64,000 nucleotides of DNA from an uncultured Parabacteroides sp. (GTDB taxonomy: Bacteria > Bacteroidota > Bacteroidia > Bacteroidales > Tannerellaceae): the NCBI RefSeq assembly GCF_902493135.1, contig NZ_CABUOD010000020.1, positions 1 to 64,000 of the forward strand, in the 5' to 3' direction. The notes below the pieces were generated by a model that had not been told where the DNA came from, did not search any database, and worked only from the letters and a program-made list of their open reading frames with translations. Below, one piece after another: positions 42,519 through 50,816 of this stretch (position 1 is the first letter of the stretch; each line of letters opens with the position of its first letter). A program made the position numbers and the translations under genes.

Positions 42519-42645
42519 GTTTCATAAGTATGAAACAAAAGTTTCATCGGCATGGAACAAAAGTTTCACTACTATGAAACAAGAGTTCCAATACTATGAA
42601 ACAAAAGTTCCACTACCATGAAACATCGAGTTCTACCGGTAGAAC
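42519..42645. repeat. 22-base dyad array, five units plus a diverged sixth
   Basis: Units start at 42519, 42541, 42563, 42585 and 42607, exactly 22 bases apart. Each is a 7-base arm of the form GTTYCAY, a 4-base loop, the inverted arm ATGRAAC and a 4-base spacer, usually AAAA. A sixth unit (42630-42645) has new arms, GTTCTAC and GTAGAAC, with a 2-base loop. Arms covary between units (GTTCCAC with ATGAAAC by G-U type changes). The array lies 45 bases beyond the stop of the His-rich gene and about 95 bases before the adaptor gene. Confidence 0.92.
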
Positions 42646-42689
42646 ATTCAGAGACGAGGAGGGACGTCAAGAAACACGTCCGTATATTT

Positions 42690-43040
42690 TTATCCAATGA
42701 ATACGGGAGGGGCACGTTGACTCCTGCTGCGGATGACCCGAAGGACAGATACAGACTCAAGTTGCAACAGGAAAGTAGCAAGCAGCACCCAAGCGATCCC
42801 CACGACAAAACCCGGAGTCTCTTCCAAGACCAGATCGTTCAGCAGATGGATGGTCTCGAAAGCCTCGGTAGTATGGCTGTGCTGGGGTTGCCCGTCCTGT
42901 CCGGGCAGATAGGGATGCGAGTGGATAATCGTGTAGGTCGGAAAATGGTGGACATGGGTAAAGGCAACACCTCCCGCGTAGTAGCTGATAAAGAGCACTA
43001 CCAACAGAAACTTCAATATGGAATTGCGAAACACGCCCAC
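42690..43040 (-). CDS. small His-rich membrane protein beside the metal pump
   Basis: A protein of about 117 residues if it starts at the GTG at 43040 (MGVFRNSILKFLLVV). One membrane helix or signal anchor (about 8-25) is followed by a His-rich stretch, HVHHFPTYTIIHSHPY, then QPQHSHTTEAF, and a second hydrophobic segment near the C-terminus. The histidines could bind metal ions. The frame is open up to an ATG at 43103, but a -7 box lies inside that extension, which favours the later start. It lies upstream of the CusB/CusA/CusC-like genes, so a metal-sensing or metal-carrying role is plausible, not proven. Confidence 0.65.
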   Translation of the reverse strand: MGVFRNSILKFLLVVLFISYYAGGVAFTHVHHFPTYTIIHSHPYLPGQDGQPQHSHTTEAFETIHLLNDLVLEETPGFVVGIAWVLLATFLLQLESVSVLRVIRSRSQRAPPVFIG

Positions 43041-43059
43041 TTGCCCAGGTTTTTGCCTG

Positions 43060-43067
43060 CAAAGATA
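43060..43067 (-). promoter_or_regulatory. -7 box of the His-rich gene
   Basis: TATCTTTG on the minus strand, followed by C, lies 20 bases before the GTG chosen as start. The -33 element is not clear. The box sits inside the longer open frame and so helps decide the start. Confidence 0.45.
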
Positions 43068-43130
43068 TTTATTTCTTCCGTTATCTGGATACGAATCTGT
43101 CACGTTTATCAGACATTTACCTGAAATTCA

Positions 43131-43162
43131 TTTGGAACACGAACTTTTTATATCTTAATTTG
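43131..43162 (+). promoter_or_regulatory. promoter of the M28 peptidase gene
   Basis: TTTG at 43131-43134, 20 bases, then TTAATTTG at 43155-43162, one base off TAnnTTTG. It lies 24 bases before the start codon. Confidence 0.5.
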
Positions 43163-43185
43163 CATCACCATAAAACACACACAAT

Positions 43186-44730
43186 ATGAAAAGAGCTATA
43201 CTTATCTGGGCGGCGATGGCTTGCATGGCTGCTCAATCGGTCCCGGCACAGGATGCTGCCGTAAACAAAATTATCGAAATCGGTCAAACGGACAACCAGG
43301 TGATGGATCATTTAGATGTGCTCACCAACCGCATCGGCGGCCGCGTGATCGGTTCGAATGCCTATGACAATGCGGTCGACTGGGTGTCCTCCAAGTTCAA
43401 GGAATGGGGGCTGGAAGTCGAATTGCAGGAAGCCGGTACGTTACCGGTCGGCTTCAACCGCGGACCGTGGTTCGGCAAGCTGTTAGGCGAGAACGGGATG
43501 GAACTGCACTTCGTCACTCCCTCCTACACCGCCGGAACAAAAGGAGTACAACGTGGACATGTCTTGCAGGAACCGCTTACCCAAAGCGAATTCGACCGTA
43601 TAAAAGGACAACTGAAAGGAGCTTGGGTGCTGATTAACGGAAAGAATGTCGGCTGGCCGGTCGACCGTTCCGCCAAAGGCGACTCCATCCGTGCCGCCAT
43701 CATTGCCGAAAACAATGAAACGGCCAAGAAGAATTACCAGATCATGGAGGATAACTGGCGCAACAATACCGACAACCCGCTGTTGCCGTTGAAAGAGGAT
43801 GTCCCGGCCTTGTTTTACAAACAGATGTGCGAAGCCGGCGTATTGGGCTTTATCCAGTCGGCCAGCGTCCCTTTGCGGGCTCTCTATGACAAGGCGGTCA
43901 TGCACGATCCGACTTTCACGTTCGACAACCTGCCGGACGTTTGCGACATCAAGTTGGACGAACACCAGTATGCGACCATCAAGCAGATGGTAAAGGAACG
44001 CCGCACCTTCTTCCTGGAATTCGATATCCGCAACCATTTCCGGATGGGGCCGGTGAAATACTATAATGTGATCGGCAAGATCAAAGGCTCCAAATACCCG
44101 GACGAATATGTGATGGCGAGCGGTCATCTGGATGCGTTCGACGTGGCGACGGGCGGCGTGGACTGCGGTTCCGGCGTTACTCCGGTGATGGAAGCGGCCC
44201 GCATGATCATGAAATCCGGCGCAAAGCCCAAACGGACGATGTTGTTCTGTGCTTTCGCCGGCGAAGAATTCGGATTGTTAGGTTCAACAGCCTGGGTCAA
44301 GGCCAACAAGAACAAATTGGATAAGATCTCCAACCTGTTCAACCGCGACGGCGGCCCGACACCTCCCGTCGGACTCGACGTACCGAAAGCGATGTACCGG
44401 GATTTCGTGAAGATATGCGAACCGATCAAGAAAATCCGGCCCGACTACCCGTTCGAAGTGAAAGAAGCCGGCCCGTTCACCAAGCCGTCGCAACCGGGCG
44501 GCACAGACGCTTCGGTCTTTGCCGTCGAAGCTGTCCCGGCTATCGACTTCAACGAAAAGGACATCAAAGGCTATAACTTCAGCTACGGCGAAATCTGGCA
44601 CACCGAACGCGATACTTACAGCAAAAGCATCCCGGAATACCAGGAACATGCCGCTACGGTGATGGCGATCGTGACGTTAGGAGTGGCGAACCTGGATCAT
44701 TTGCTGTCGAGGGAAGGCTTGTATAAATAG
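43186..44730 (+). CDS. secreted M28-family zinc metallopeptidase
   Basis: A 514-residue exported peptidase, probably an aminopeptidase or carboxypeptidase. A signal peptide (1-21, ending VPAQ) precedes a PA-type insert (about 75-200) and the M28 catalytic domain (about 290-510). The zinc ligands are visible in order: His and Asp in ASGHLDAFD and GGVDCGSG, the catalytic Glu pair in FAGEEFGLLG, Asp in GGTDASVF and His in IWHTERDTY. It is a single-gene unit with its own promoter; a GTTACTTT hairpin begins at the last base of the stop codon. Peptide scavenging in the periplasm or at the surface is the likely role. Confidence 0.92.
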   Translation: MKRAILIWAAMACMAAQSVPAQDAAVNKIIEIGQTDNQVMDHLDVLTNRIGGRVIGSNAYDNAVDWVSSKFKEWGLEVELQEAGTLPVGFNRGPWFGKLLGENGMELHFVTPSYTAGTKGVQRGHVLQEPLTQSEFDRIKGQLKGAWVLINGKNVGWPVDRSAKGDSIRAAIIAENNETAKKNYQIMEDNWRNNTDNPLLPLKEDVPALFYKQMCEAGVLGFIQSASVPLRALYDKAVMHDPTFTFDNLPDVCDIKLDEHQYATIKQMVKERRTFFLEFDIRNHFRMGPVKYYNVIGKIKGSKYPDEYVMASGHLDAFDVATGGVDCGSGVTPVMEAARMIMKSGAKPKRTMLFCAFAGEEFGLLGSTAWVKANKNKLDKISNLFNRDGGPTPPVGLDVPKAMYRDFVKICEPIKKIRPDYPFEVKEAGPFTKPSQPGGTDASVFAVEAVPAIDFNEKDIKGYNFSYGEIWHTERDTYSKSIPEYQEHAATVMAIVTLGVANLDHLLSREGLYK

Positions 44731-44757
44731 TTACTTTCGGCTTGGCCCGAAAGTAAC
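44730..44757. repeat. GTTACTTT hairpin repeat, copy 2
   Basis: A perfect 11-base inverted repeat (GTTACTTTCGG and CCGAAAGTAAC) with loop CTTGGC. Its first G is the last base of the M28 stop codon, so it likely acts as terminator or 3' stabiliser. Compared with copy 1, the ninth base pair of the stem has changed on both sides (T-A to C-G), a compensatory change that supports selection on the folded form. Confidence 0.8.
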
Positions 44758-44769
44758 CGATATTTTTAC

Positions 44770-44777
44770 TACCTTTG
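44770..44777 (+). promoter_or_regulatory. -7 box of the ABC-F gene
   Basis: TACCTTTG followed by C, 35 bases before the start codon. The hairpin repeat occupies the -33 region, so no standard upstream box is seen. Confidence 0.5.
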
Positions 44778-44811
44778 CACACTCAATAGCAAATTAATAG
44801 GTATATAAGAT

Positions 44812-46425
44812 ATGATAACGGTTAACAATCTGGACGTACAGTTCGGAAAACGTATCCTGTTCCAGGATGTCAATATGAAGTTTACACCGGGCAACTGCTA
44901 CGGTATCATCGGGGCTAACGGCGCCGGTAAATCAACATTCCTCCGTGTTATCAGCAAGCAGCTGGACCCGACACGCGGAACCGTGTCTTTAGGACCGGGC
45001 GAACGCCTTTCCGTATTGAGCCAGGATCACTTCGCATTCGACGAATATACCGTAATAGACACGGTGTTGATGGGCCACACCACCCTTTGGGAGGTGATGA
45101 GCGAGAAAAACGCCCTGTATGCAAAACCCGATTTCAGCGATGCCGACGGTATCCGCGTATCGGAACTGGAAGAGAAGTTCGCCGAAATGGAAGGCTGGAA
45201 TGCCGAAAGCGATGCCGCCGCCCTGCTGAGCGGCCTGGGTATCTCGGAAGAATTCCATTACACACTGATGAAGGACATGAGCGGTAAGCAGAAAGTACGT
45301 GTCCTGCTGGCACGCGCCCTTTTCGGACAACCCGATAACCTGTTGCTGGACGAGCCGACCAACGACCTCGACCTCGAAACTGTCATGTGGCTTGAAAACT
45401 ACCTGGCAAACTTCGAACACACCGTGTTGGTTGTCAGCCACGACCGTCACTTCCTCGACTCCGTTTGCACGCATACGGTAGATATCGACTTCGGCAAGCT
45501 GCAGATGTTCGCCGGAAACTACAGTTTCTGGTACGAATCCAGCCAGTTAGCACTCCGCCAGCAGCAGAACCAGAATAAGAAAGCGGAAGAAAAGAAGAAA
45601 GAATTGGAAGAGTTCATCCGCCGCTTCAGCGCCAACGTGGCGAAGTCCAAACAGACGACCAGCCGAAAGAAGATGTTGGAGAAACTGAACATCGAAGAGA
45701 TCAAGCCGTCTTCACGACGTTATCCGGGTATTCTGTTCACACCGAACCGCGAACCCGGCAACCAGATATTGGAAGTAAAGGGGCTGACAAAGTCCATCGA
45801 CGGAAAAGTCCTGTTCCGGGATCTGAACTTCAATGTAGAGAAAGACGACAAGATTGTATTCATCAGTCACGACCCGCGTGCGATGACCGCCCTTTTCCAG
45901 ATCATCAACGGAGAAGAAAAGGCAGATGCCGGAACCTATCAGTGGGGACAAACCATCACGACGACCTATCTGCCGCTCGACAACTCCAACTATTTCAACT
46001 CGGATTACAACCTGATCGACTGGTTGAGCCAGTTCTCGCCCGACACGAACGAAGTCTTCCTGAAAGGCTTCCTCGGTCGTATGCTGTTTTCCGGCGAAGA
46101 GCTGTTGAAGAAAGTGAGCGTACTTTCCGGAGGTGAAAAGATGCGTTGTATGATCTCCCGCATGATGTTGACGGATGCCAACTGCATCATCCTCGACACG
46201 CCGACCAACCATCTGGACCTGGAATCCATCCAGGCTTTCAACAACACCTTGCAGTCATTCAAAGGAAACATCCTGTTCTCCAGCCATGACCACGAGTTCA
46301 TCCAGACGGTTGCCAACCGCATCATCGAGCTGACTCCGAACGGCATTATCGACCGTATGATGGAATACGACGACTATATTACCGATCCGATGGTCGCCGA
46401 GCTGAGAGAAAAGCTTTATAAATAA
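44812..46425 (+). CDS. ABC-F family ATPase (YbiT-like)
   Basis: A 537-residue cytosolic protein with two ABC domains and no membrane part; ABC-F proteins act on ribosomes. Domain 1 has Walker A GANGAGKST (about 35) and Walker B LLLDEPTND, domain 2 signature LSGGEKMRCM and ILDTPTNHLD. The second Walker A position reads ISHDPRAMTAL and not GxxGxGKS, so the second nucleotide site lacks a normal P-loop, as in YbiT-type members. Its signature motif in domain 1 reads MSGKQK. A charged linker (about 240-300, KKAEEKKKELEEF) joins them. It may act in translation control, not drug resistance. Confidence 0.88.
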   Translation: MITVNNLDVQFGKRILFQDVNMKFTPGNCYGIIGANGAGKSTFLRVISKQLDPTRGTVSLGPGERLSVLSQDHFAFDEYTVIDTVLMGHTTLWEVMSEKNALYAKPDFSDADGIRVSELEEKFAEMEGWNAESDAAALLSGLGISEEFHYTLMKDMSGKQKVRVLLARALFGQPDNLLLDEPTNDLDLETVMWLENYLANFEHTVLVVSHDRHFLDSVCTHTVDIDFGKLQMFAGNYSFWYESSQLALRQQQNQNKKAEEKKKELEEFIRRFSANVAKSKQTTSRKKMLEKLNIEEIKPSSRRYPGILFTPNREPGNQILEVKGLTKSIDGKVLFRDLNFNVEKDDKIVFISHDPRAMTALFQIINGEEKADAGTYQWGQTITTTYLPLDNSNYFNSDYNLIDWLSQFSPDTNEVFLKGFLGRMLFSGEELLKKVSVLSGGEKMRCMISRMMLTDANCIILDTPTNHLDLESIQAFNNTLQSFKGNILFSSHDHEFIQTVANRIIELTPNGIIDRMMEYDDYITDPMVAELREKLYK

Positions 46426-46450
46426 ACAAGCATTGATAACTTTCCAGAAG

Positions 46451-46478
46451 AAGAACCAGGTACGCGTACCTGGTTCTT
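46451..46478 (+). terminator. perfect 28-base palindrome behind the ABC-F gene
   Basis: AAGAACCAGGTACG is followed by its exact reverse complement, so RNA can form a stem of about 12 pairs with a 4-base loop. It starts 26 bases after the ABC-F stop and 22 bases before the next start codon. Only a short T-run follows. The same arm core, AAGAACCAGG, recurs at 54454. Confidence 0.6.
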
Positions 46479-46499
46479 TCTCCGATACCTTCCCTGTAT

Positions 46500-48359
46500 A
46501 TGAAGAAAAGAATCCTCTTCCTCCTCGCCCTATTTTTGATCTGGTTACCACTCTTGGCAGTCCAAAAGCCGGTGTTCATGCTGTACCACCATGCCTTAGC
46601 GAGCGGATGCCTGCTAATCGATTACCTTAAGGTAATTACACACGGGTTGCTGTTGGACTGTACGATAGCCGGCTATCTGACGGCGTTACCTTTACTGATG
46701 ACATTAGTTTCGGTATGGTTGCCGGGGACTTTTTACAGGAGACTGCTGAAAGGATATTTCGGGATCATGGCGGTATTGATCGCAGCGATCTTCTCCATAG
46801 ATGTGGCTTTATACAGCTATTGGGGATTCAGGTTGGATGCAACGCTTTTCTTCTATCTCCAATCACCCGGTGATGCGATGGCAAGCGTACCGCCGGGACA
46901 ATTCGTTGCCCAGTTGCTGATGTTCGCCGTATATGCTTTCGGGATATATTGGGTATTGAAAAGGTTTATCGTTCCGCTCTTCCCTGCAACACAGGTACGG
47001 AAACGGTTGAGCGGAAGCCTTATCATTATCCTGTCGGGAGGAATACTCTTCATTCCGATACGGGGAGGAGTAACGACTTCGACGGCGAACGTGGGGATGG
47101 TATATTTCAGCCAAAACCAGTTCCTTAACCATTCGGCAATCAATCCTTGTTTCAGCCTGGTCGCCTCGCTCAGCAAGCAGCAGGATTTTGCGGCACAGTT
47201 CAATTTCTTTCCGGAAGAGGAAAGGAAGGAGATAATGAGTACCTTGTCCCAGCGCTCCCGCATCAAGTGCGGGAACGAGGAAGACGCCACGATGCCGCAA
47301 GCCCTTCTCAATACCTCTCGGCCGAATATATTGATTATCCTGATGGAAAGTTTCTCGGCGAACGCGATCGGGGCGGTCGGCGGAGATTCGGTCATTACGC
47401 CCAACCTAAACCGGTTGAGTAAGGAAGGTGTGCTTTTCACCAACATGTATGCCAATTCGTTCCGGACAGACAGAGGTATCGTTTCGGTGCTGAACGGGTA
47501 TCTGGCGCAGCCGACCACTTCCATCATGAAGTATCCGGCAAAAAGCCAAACGCTCCCCTCCATTGCCAAAAGACTGACTAACGAAGGATATGTCGCCGAC
47601 ATGCTGTATGGCGGAGACATCAACTTCACCAATATGCAGAGTTATTTCTTCAGTTCCGGTTATGGCCGGATCACGGCAGACCGTGATTTTCCGCTCACCA
47701 GCCGCCTGAGCAAATGGGGAGCGAACGACGATGTGACGTTCCGACACCTGTACGAAGACATCAAAAGCAGGGACAGCCAGGCACCCTGGCTCAGCACGTT
47801 CCTGACGTTAAGCAGCCATGAGCCTTTTGAAGTACCCTATCACCGATTGGACGAAATGGGACTGTATCCGAACTCGGTTGCTTTCACGGACAGTTGCATC
47901 GGCGACTTCATCGATAAGCTGAAAGAGCTGCCGGCATGGAAGAACACGCTGGTTATTTTCGTTTCCGACCACGGATATCCTTATCCGAAAGAGGTAACGG
48001 GCTATGAACCCCGCCGCTACCATATCCCGATGCTCTGGATCGGCGGTGCGGTGAAAGAACCTGTCGTGATCGACAAATATGCCAACCAGACGGATCTTGC
48101 CGCCACCTTGTTGAACCAATTAGGGATCGATCACGACGCTTTCACTTTCAGCCGGAACATCCTAAGCCCCGATTACCCGGAATATGCTTTCTACACTTAT
48201 TCCAACGGGTTCGGGTTTATCGACAGTACCGGTATCTCCGTCTATGACAACGAAGGAAACAAGCCTCTGATCGAAACTCCCCGCGAAGGCAGCGACCTGC
48301 GACTTCGCAAAGGAAAGGCATTGCTGCAAACTCTTTATGACGATTTAGGAAACAGGTAA
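46500..48359 (+). CDS. LTA synthase/phosphoethanolamine-transferase-like membrane sulfatase-fold protein
   Basis: A 619-residue inner-membrane enzyme. Five N-terminal helices (about 1-180) are followed by a periplasmic alkaline-phosphatase-fold domain (about 255-600). The metal and nucleophile motifs can be seen: NILIILMESFSANAIGAVGG (Glu ligand), NSFRTDRGIVS with a Thr or Ser nucleophile, SSHEPFEVPYH and VIFVSDHGYPYP. Such enzymes move phosphoglycerol or phosphoethanolamine from lipids to glycans or lipids. In this Gram-negative setting a surface glycan or lipid A substrate is more likely than lipoteichoic acid (inference). Confidence 0.85.
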   Translation: MKKRILFLLALFLIWLPLLAVQKPVFMLYHHALASGCLLIDYLKVITHGLLLDCTIAGYLTALPLLMTLVSVWLPGTFYRRLLKGYFGIMAVLIAAIFSIDVALYSYWGFRLDATLFFYLQSPGDAMASVPPGQFVAQLLMFAVYAFGIYWVLKRFIVPLFPATQVRKRLSGSLIIILSGGILFIPIRGGVTTSTANVGMVYFSQNQFLNHSAINPCFSLVASLSKQQDFAAQFNFFPEEERKEIMSTLSQRSRIKCGNEEDATMPQALLNTSRPNILIILMESFSANAIGAVGGDSVITPNLNRLSKEGVLFTNMYANSFRTDRGIVSVLNGYLAQPTTSIMKYPAKSQTLPSIAKRLTNEGYVADMLYGGDINFTNMQSYFFSSGYGRITADRDFPLTSRLSKWGANDDVTFRHLYEDIKSRDSQAPWLSTFLTLSSHEPFEVPYHRLDEMGLYPNSVAFTDSCIGDFIDKLKELPAWKNTLVIFVSDHGYPYPKEVTGYEPRRYHIPMLWIGGAVKEPVVIDKYANQTDLAATLLNQLGIDHDAFTFSRNILSPDYPEYAFYTYSNGFGFIDSTGISVYDNEGNKPLIETPREGSDLRLRKGKALLQTLYDDLGNR

Positions 48360-48430
48360 ACATGCAAGATGGGAAGTGTTTGTTATATTTATCCGTCGGT
48401 AGAAGTAAAAGGATCAACCAAATATTTCAC

Positions 48431-48438
48431 TACATTTG
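48431..48438 (+). promoter_or_regulatory. -7 box of the DUF3843-like gene
   Basis: TACATTTG, 41 bases before the start codon. No clear -33 element is seen at 19-20 bases upstream. Confidence 0.4.
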
Positions 48439-48479
48439 TACCCACGAATCATTAATATAGACACGAATTATTTTAATAT

Positions 48480-49727
48480 ATGAAGGACATTAAAATCTAT
48501 CCGAAAGATTGGTTGCAGTTGCACCCTTATAAGCAGTCAGATCCGACAGATCTCTATTATACTAATATCGCAAACCGCATTTACGGCATGCTGGAAGAAA
48601 CACACCTCGCCTATTCTTTTGAGAAGGACGAGGTGAAACAGATCTGTATACGCATGGCTGCCTATTTTGAGGACGTCATTTCCGGTCTGAATATCTGGCG
48701 CTCGTTCATCACGGAGCACAAAGCCTTATACGGTAAATTCCTCCCGTTTTATACACCTGACGATCATTATTATGATGACGAGGTCAACTATGAAGACATC
48801 CGGTTCTTGCTCTGGCATTACACACAGCAGTATCACGGGCATCGCAATGGCACATTCGTCAGTCCCGACAATGCGGCAAATGGTGATACTGCCAGCCTGA
48901 TCTACCAGATGTTTTGCGACGAATGGACGACAGCACCGGAGAACGAACGGCTGCAACAGCTCTTTGCTCCGGAAACCCGCTATGAGGATGTCGACAAATA
49001 CAATGAATTGCTCCACTGGTTCCACTACCGATGTTACCTGTTTACCGATTCATTACAGGAACTGACGGATACAGTCAAGGAATATTGGAAACAGGTGAAA
49101 GATAAAGACGAGCAGTTCATCATAGTTGCCCACAATACATTGGCACATATTTCCAAAAGAATGTTCTTGGCTTACACCTCCCCAAAATGGCTTTCGTTGA
49201 TTCTTCCGGCAGACCATCCGGATCACAGCCTGTTCGTTGAAGAAGGTGAAAAAGCACAGACATTCAAAGAACCGGAGTCCGAAGAGAGTGAGAAAGAGCT
49301 GGCCGAGCACTTCGAGAAATTCACGGCAGCGGCAGAAGGTAAAGCACTTCTTTATTTCCAAAACAAACAGGAATTCCTCGATTTCCTGACGAAGATCGGT
49401 ATCAAAACGGAAGGAGCGATAGGCGATACAATCCCCCGGAAATTTGCCGTTTATGCCACCCCTTCAGAAGGTCTGCAAATCCTGACTGACGGCGTTGAGT
49501 ATATCAAAGACGAAAACAATCCCTTCTACGATCAGAAGAAAGCGGAAGAGCAAGGTCTGTCCTTCTTCATGATCCGGAAATGCAGCCCGTATCTGCTGAG
49601 AATATTGGAAGAAAAAGACATGTTGTCAGATGCGCAGGCAAAGAGCCTGATCGGTGAGGAACGCAGCAAGGCAATCGTTCACGAGAACTGGGAGTTCCTG
49701 ATGAGATATTTCCTTCGGGAATATTGA
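48480..49727 (+). CDS. DUF3843-like protein of unknown function
   Basis: A 415-residue soluble protein that looks like the Bacteroidetes family DUF3843 (opening KIYPKDWLQLHPYKQSDPTD, then YTNIANRIYGML). No signal peptide or membrane helix is visible. It is rich in Tyr, Trp, Glu and Asp and mainly helical; a charged linker (about 262-285, EPESEESEKELAEHFEK) separates a large N-terminal part from a C-terminal part that seems alpha/beta. I see no catalytic motif. It is a single gene, ending 7 bases before a GTTACTTT hairpin. Function unknown. Confidence 0.7.
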   Translation: MKDIKIYPKDWLQLHPYKQSDPTDLYYTNIANRIYGMLEETHLAYSFEKDEVKQICIRMAAYFEDVISGLNIWRSFITEHKALYGKFLPFYTPDDHYYDDEVNYEDIRFLLWHYTQQYHGHRNGTFVSPDNAANGDTASLIYQMFCDEWTTAPENERLQQLFAPETRYEDVDKYNELLHWFHYRCYLFTDSLQELTDTVKEYWKQVKDKDEQFIIVAHNTLAHISKRMFLAYTSPKWLSLILPADHPDHSLFVEEGEKAQTFKEPESEESEKELAEHFEKFTAAAEGKALLYFQNKQEFLDFLTKIGIKTEGAIGDTIPRKFAVYATPSEGLQILTDGVEYIKDENNPFYDQKKAEEQGLSFFMIRKCSPYLLRILEEKDMLSDAQAKSLIGEERSKAIVHENWEFLMRYFLREY

Positions 49728-49734
49728 TTTATCT

Positions 49735-49762
49735 GTTACTTTGGGCTTGATCCAAAAGTAAC
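49735..49762. repeat. GTTACTTT hairpin repeat, copy 3
   Basis: Left arm GTTACTTTGGG and right arm CCAAAAGTAAC with loop CTTGAT; one position in the stem is mismatched. It lies between two convergent stops (49727 and 49770), 7 bases from each, where a bidirectional terminator is expected. A T-run is present on neither side. Confidence 0.75.
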
Positions 49763-49769
49763 GGATAAA

Positions 49770-50810
49770 TCAGTTTTTATCCGCCGGATACCGAATTCCC
49801 AATTGCCTGCGCACTTCATCGATGATTTCCAACGTGATCAGGGAATGTTCGTGGCTGTTGATCACGGATTGTCGTTTACCCGACAAAACCAGATCGATAA
49901 ACTCCGCCACCTCATAATAATATTCATCCTTATCCGTCACCGCACTTATATCTTGAGGTTGGGCAGAGAGACCTTTACCGGAAGCGGCCGCCAGGCGAGG
50001 CGTATATTTCACCTCACCGATTATATTGATCCGGTCGAGCGTTATGTTGCCATCTTCCCCCTGTATCTCTGTAGGCAGGGAAGAATTGGCTATTTTGGAA
50101 TAGAGAACGGTCGCACTCATTCCTTCGTATTCGAAATTGACGGCTCCCTGTCCATCCGCTCCAGACGAAAGGACAATCCCGGAAGCATCCATCTTTTTCG
50201 GGCGTCCGAACAAAACGACCATCGGATAAACGGTATAAATCCCGATATCCATCATCGCCCCATTCGACAGTTCGGGCCTGAATGCATTCAGCACGACTCC
50301 TTCCTTGAATTTATCATATCGGGAAGAATACTGGCAATAGCAGGAAAAATAGCGTCGTATCGTTCCCAAGCGTCCCAAGTTTTCCCGTACCGACCGGAAA
50401 TTCGGGGTAAGAGTCGGCTTCATTGCCTCCATCAGCGTAACGTCATACTCCGCTGAGGCAGCGATCATCTCCCTCACCTCCCGTGCATTCGAAGCGAAAG
50501 GTTTCTCACAGAGCACGTGCTTTCCATACTTCATGCACAAGATACTCTGTTCCGCATGAAGGAAATTAGGCGATGCGATATACACTGCATCGATCAACGG
50601 ACTTTTCGCCATCTCTTCCAGAGAAGTAAAAGTATAAGGTATCTGATGTTTGGCGGCAAAGGCATCCGCCGTCTCCTGTTTGCGGGAATAAACGGCAACC
50701 AATTCAAAACGGTCGTCCTGCCGTGCCCCGGCAATCACCCAGTCGGTTATAAAATTAGTCCCTACTACTCCAAAACGTACTTTTCCGGTATGTTTTTCCA
50801 TATATTCCAT
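49770..50810 (-). CDS. Gfo/Idh/MocA-family oxidoreductase
   Basis: A 346-residue NAD(P)-dependent dehydrogenase, usually acting on sugars, inositols or similar alcohols. The Rossmann domain opens VRFGVVGTNFITDWVI, and the signature EKPFA follows GKHVLC at about residue 100, with the lysine expected in catalysis. The C-terminal alpha/beta domain (about 130-330) completes the fold. It starts 6 bases after comB, with which it is cotranscribed. The substrate is unknown. No sugar transport gene is near. Confidence 0.9.
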   Translation of the reverse strand: MEYMEKHTGKVRFGVVGTNFITDWVIAGARQDDRFELVAVYSRKQETADAFAAKHQIPYTFTSLEEMAKSPLIDAVYIASPNFLHAEQSILCMKYGKHVLCEKPFASNAREVREMIAASAEYDVTLMEAMKPTLTPNFRSVRENLGRLGTIRRYFSCYCQYSSRYDKFKEGVVLNAFRPELSNGAMMDIGIYTVYPMVVLFGRPKKMDASGIVLSSGADGQGAVNFEYEGMSATVLYSKIANSSLPTEIQGEDGNITLDRINIIGEVKYTPRLAAASGKGLSAQPQDISAVTDKDEYYYEVAEFIDLVLSGKRQSVINSHEHSLITLEIIDEVRRQLGIRYPADKN

Positions 50811-50816
50811 TTCTTG

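Noticed and set aside
42519..42645. CRISPR array
   Set aside because: The period of 22 leaves only 4-base loops and spacers, units are palindromic throughout, and no cas gene is in the window.
44730..44757. Insertion sequence or transposon end
   Set aside because: The three hairpin copies are short, have no transposase gene nearby and no visible target-site duplications.
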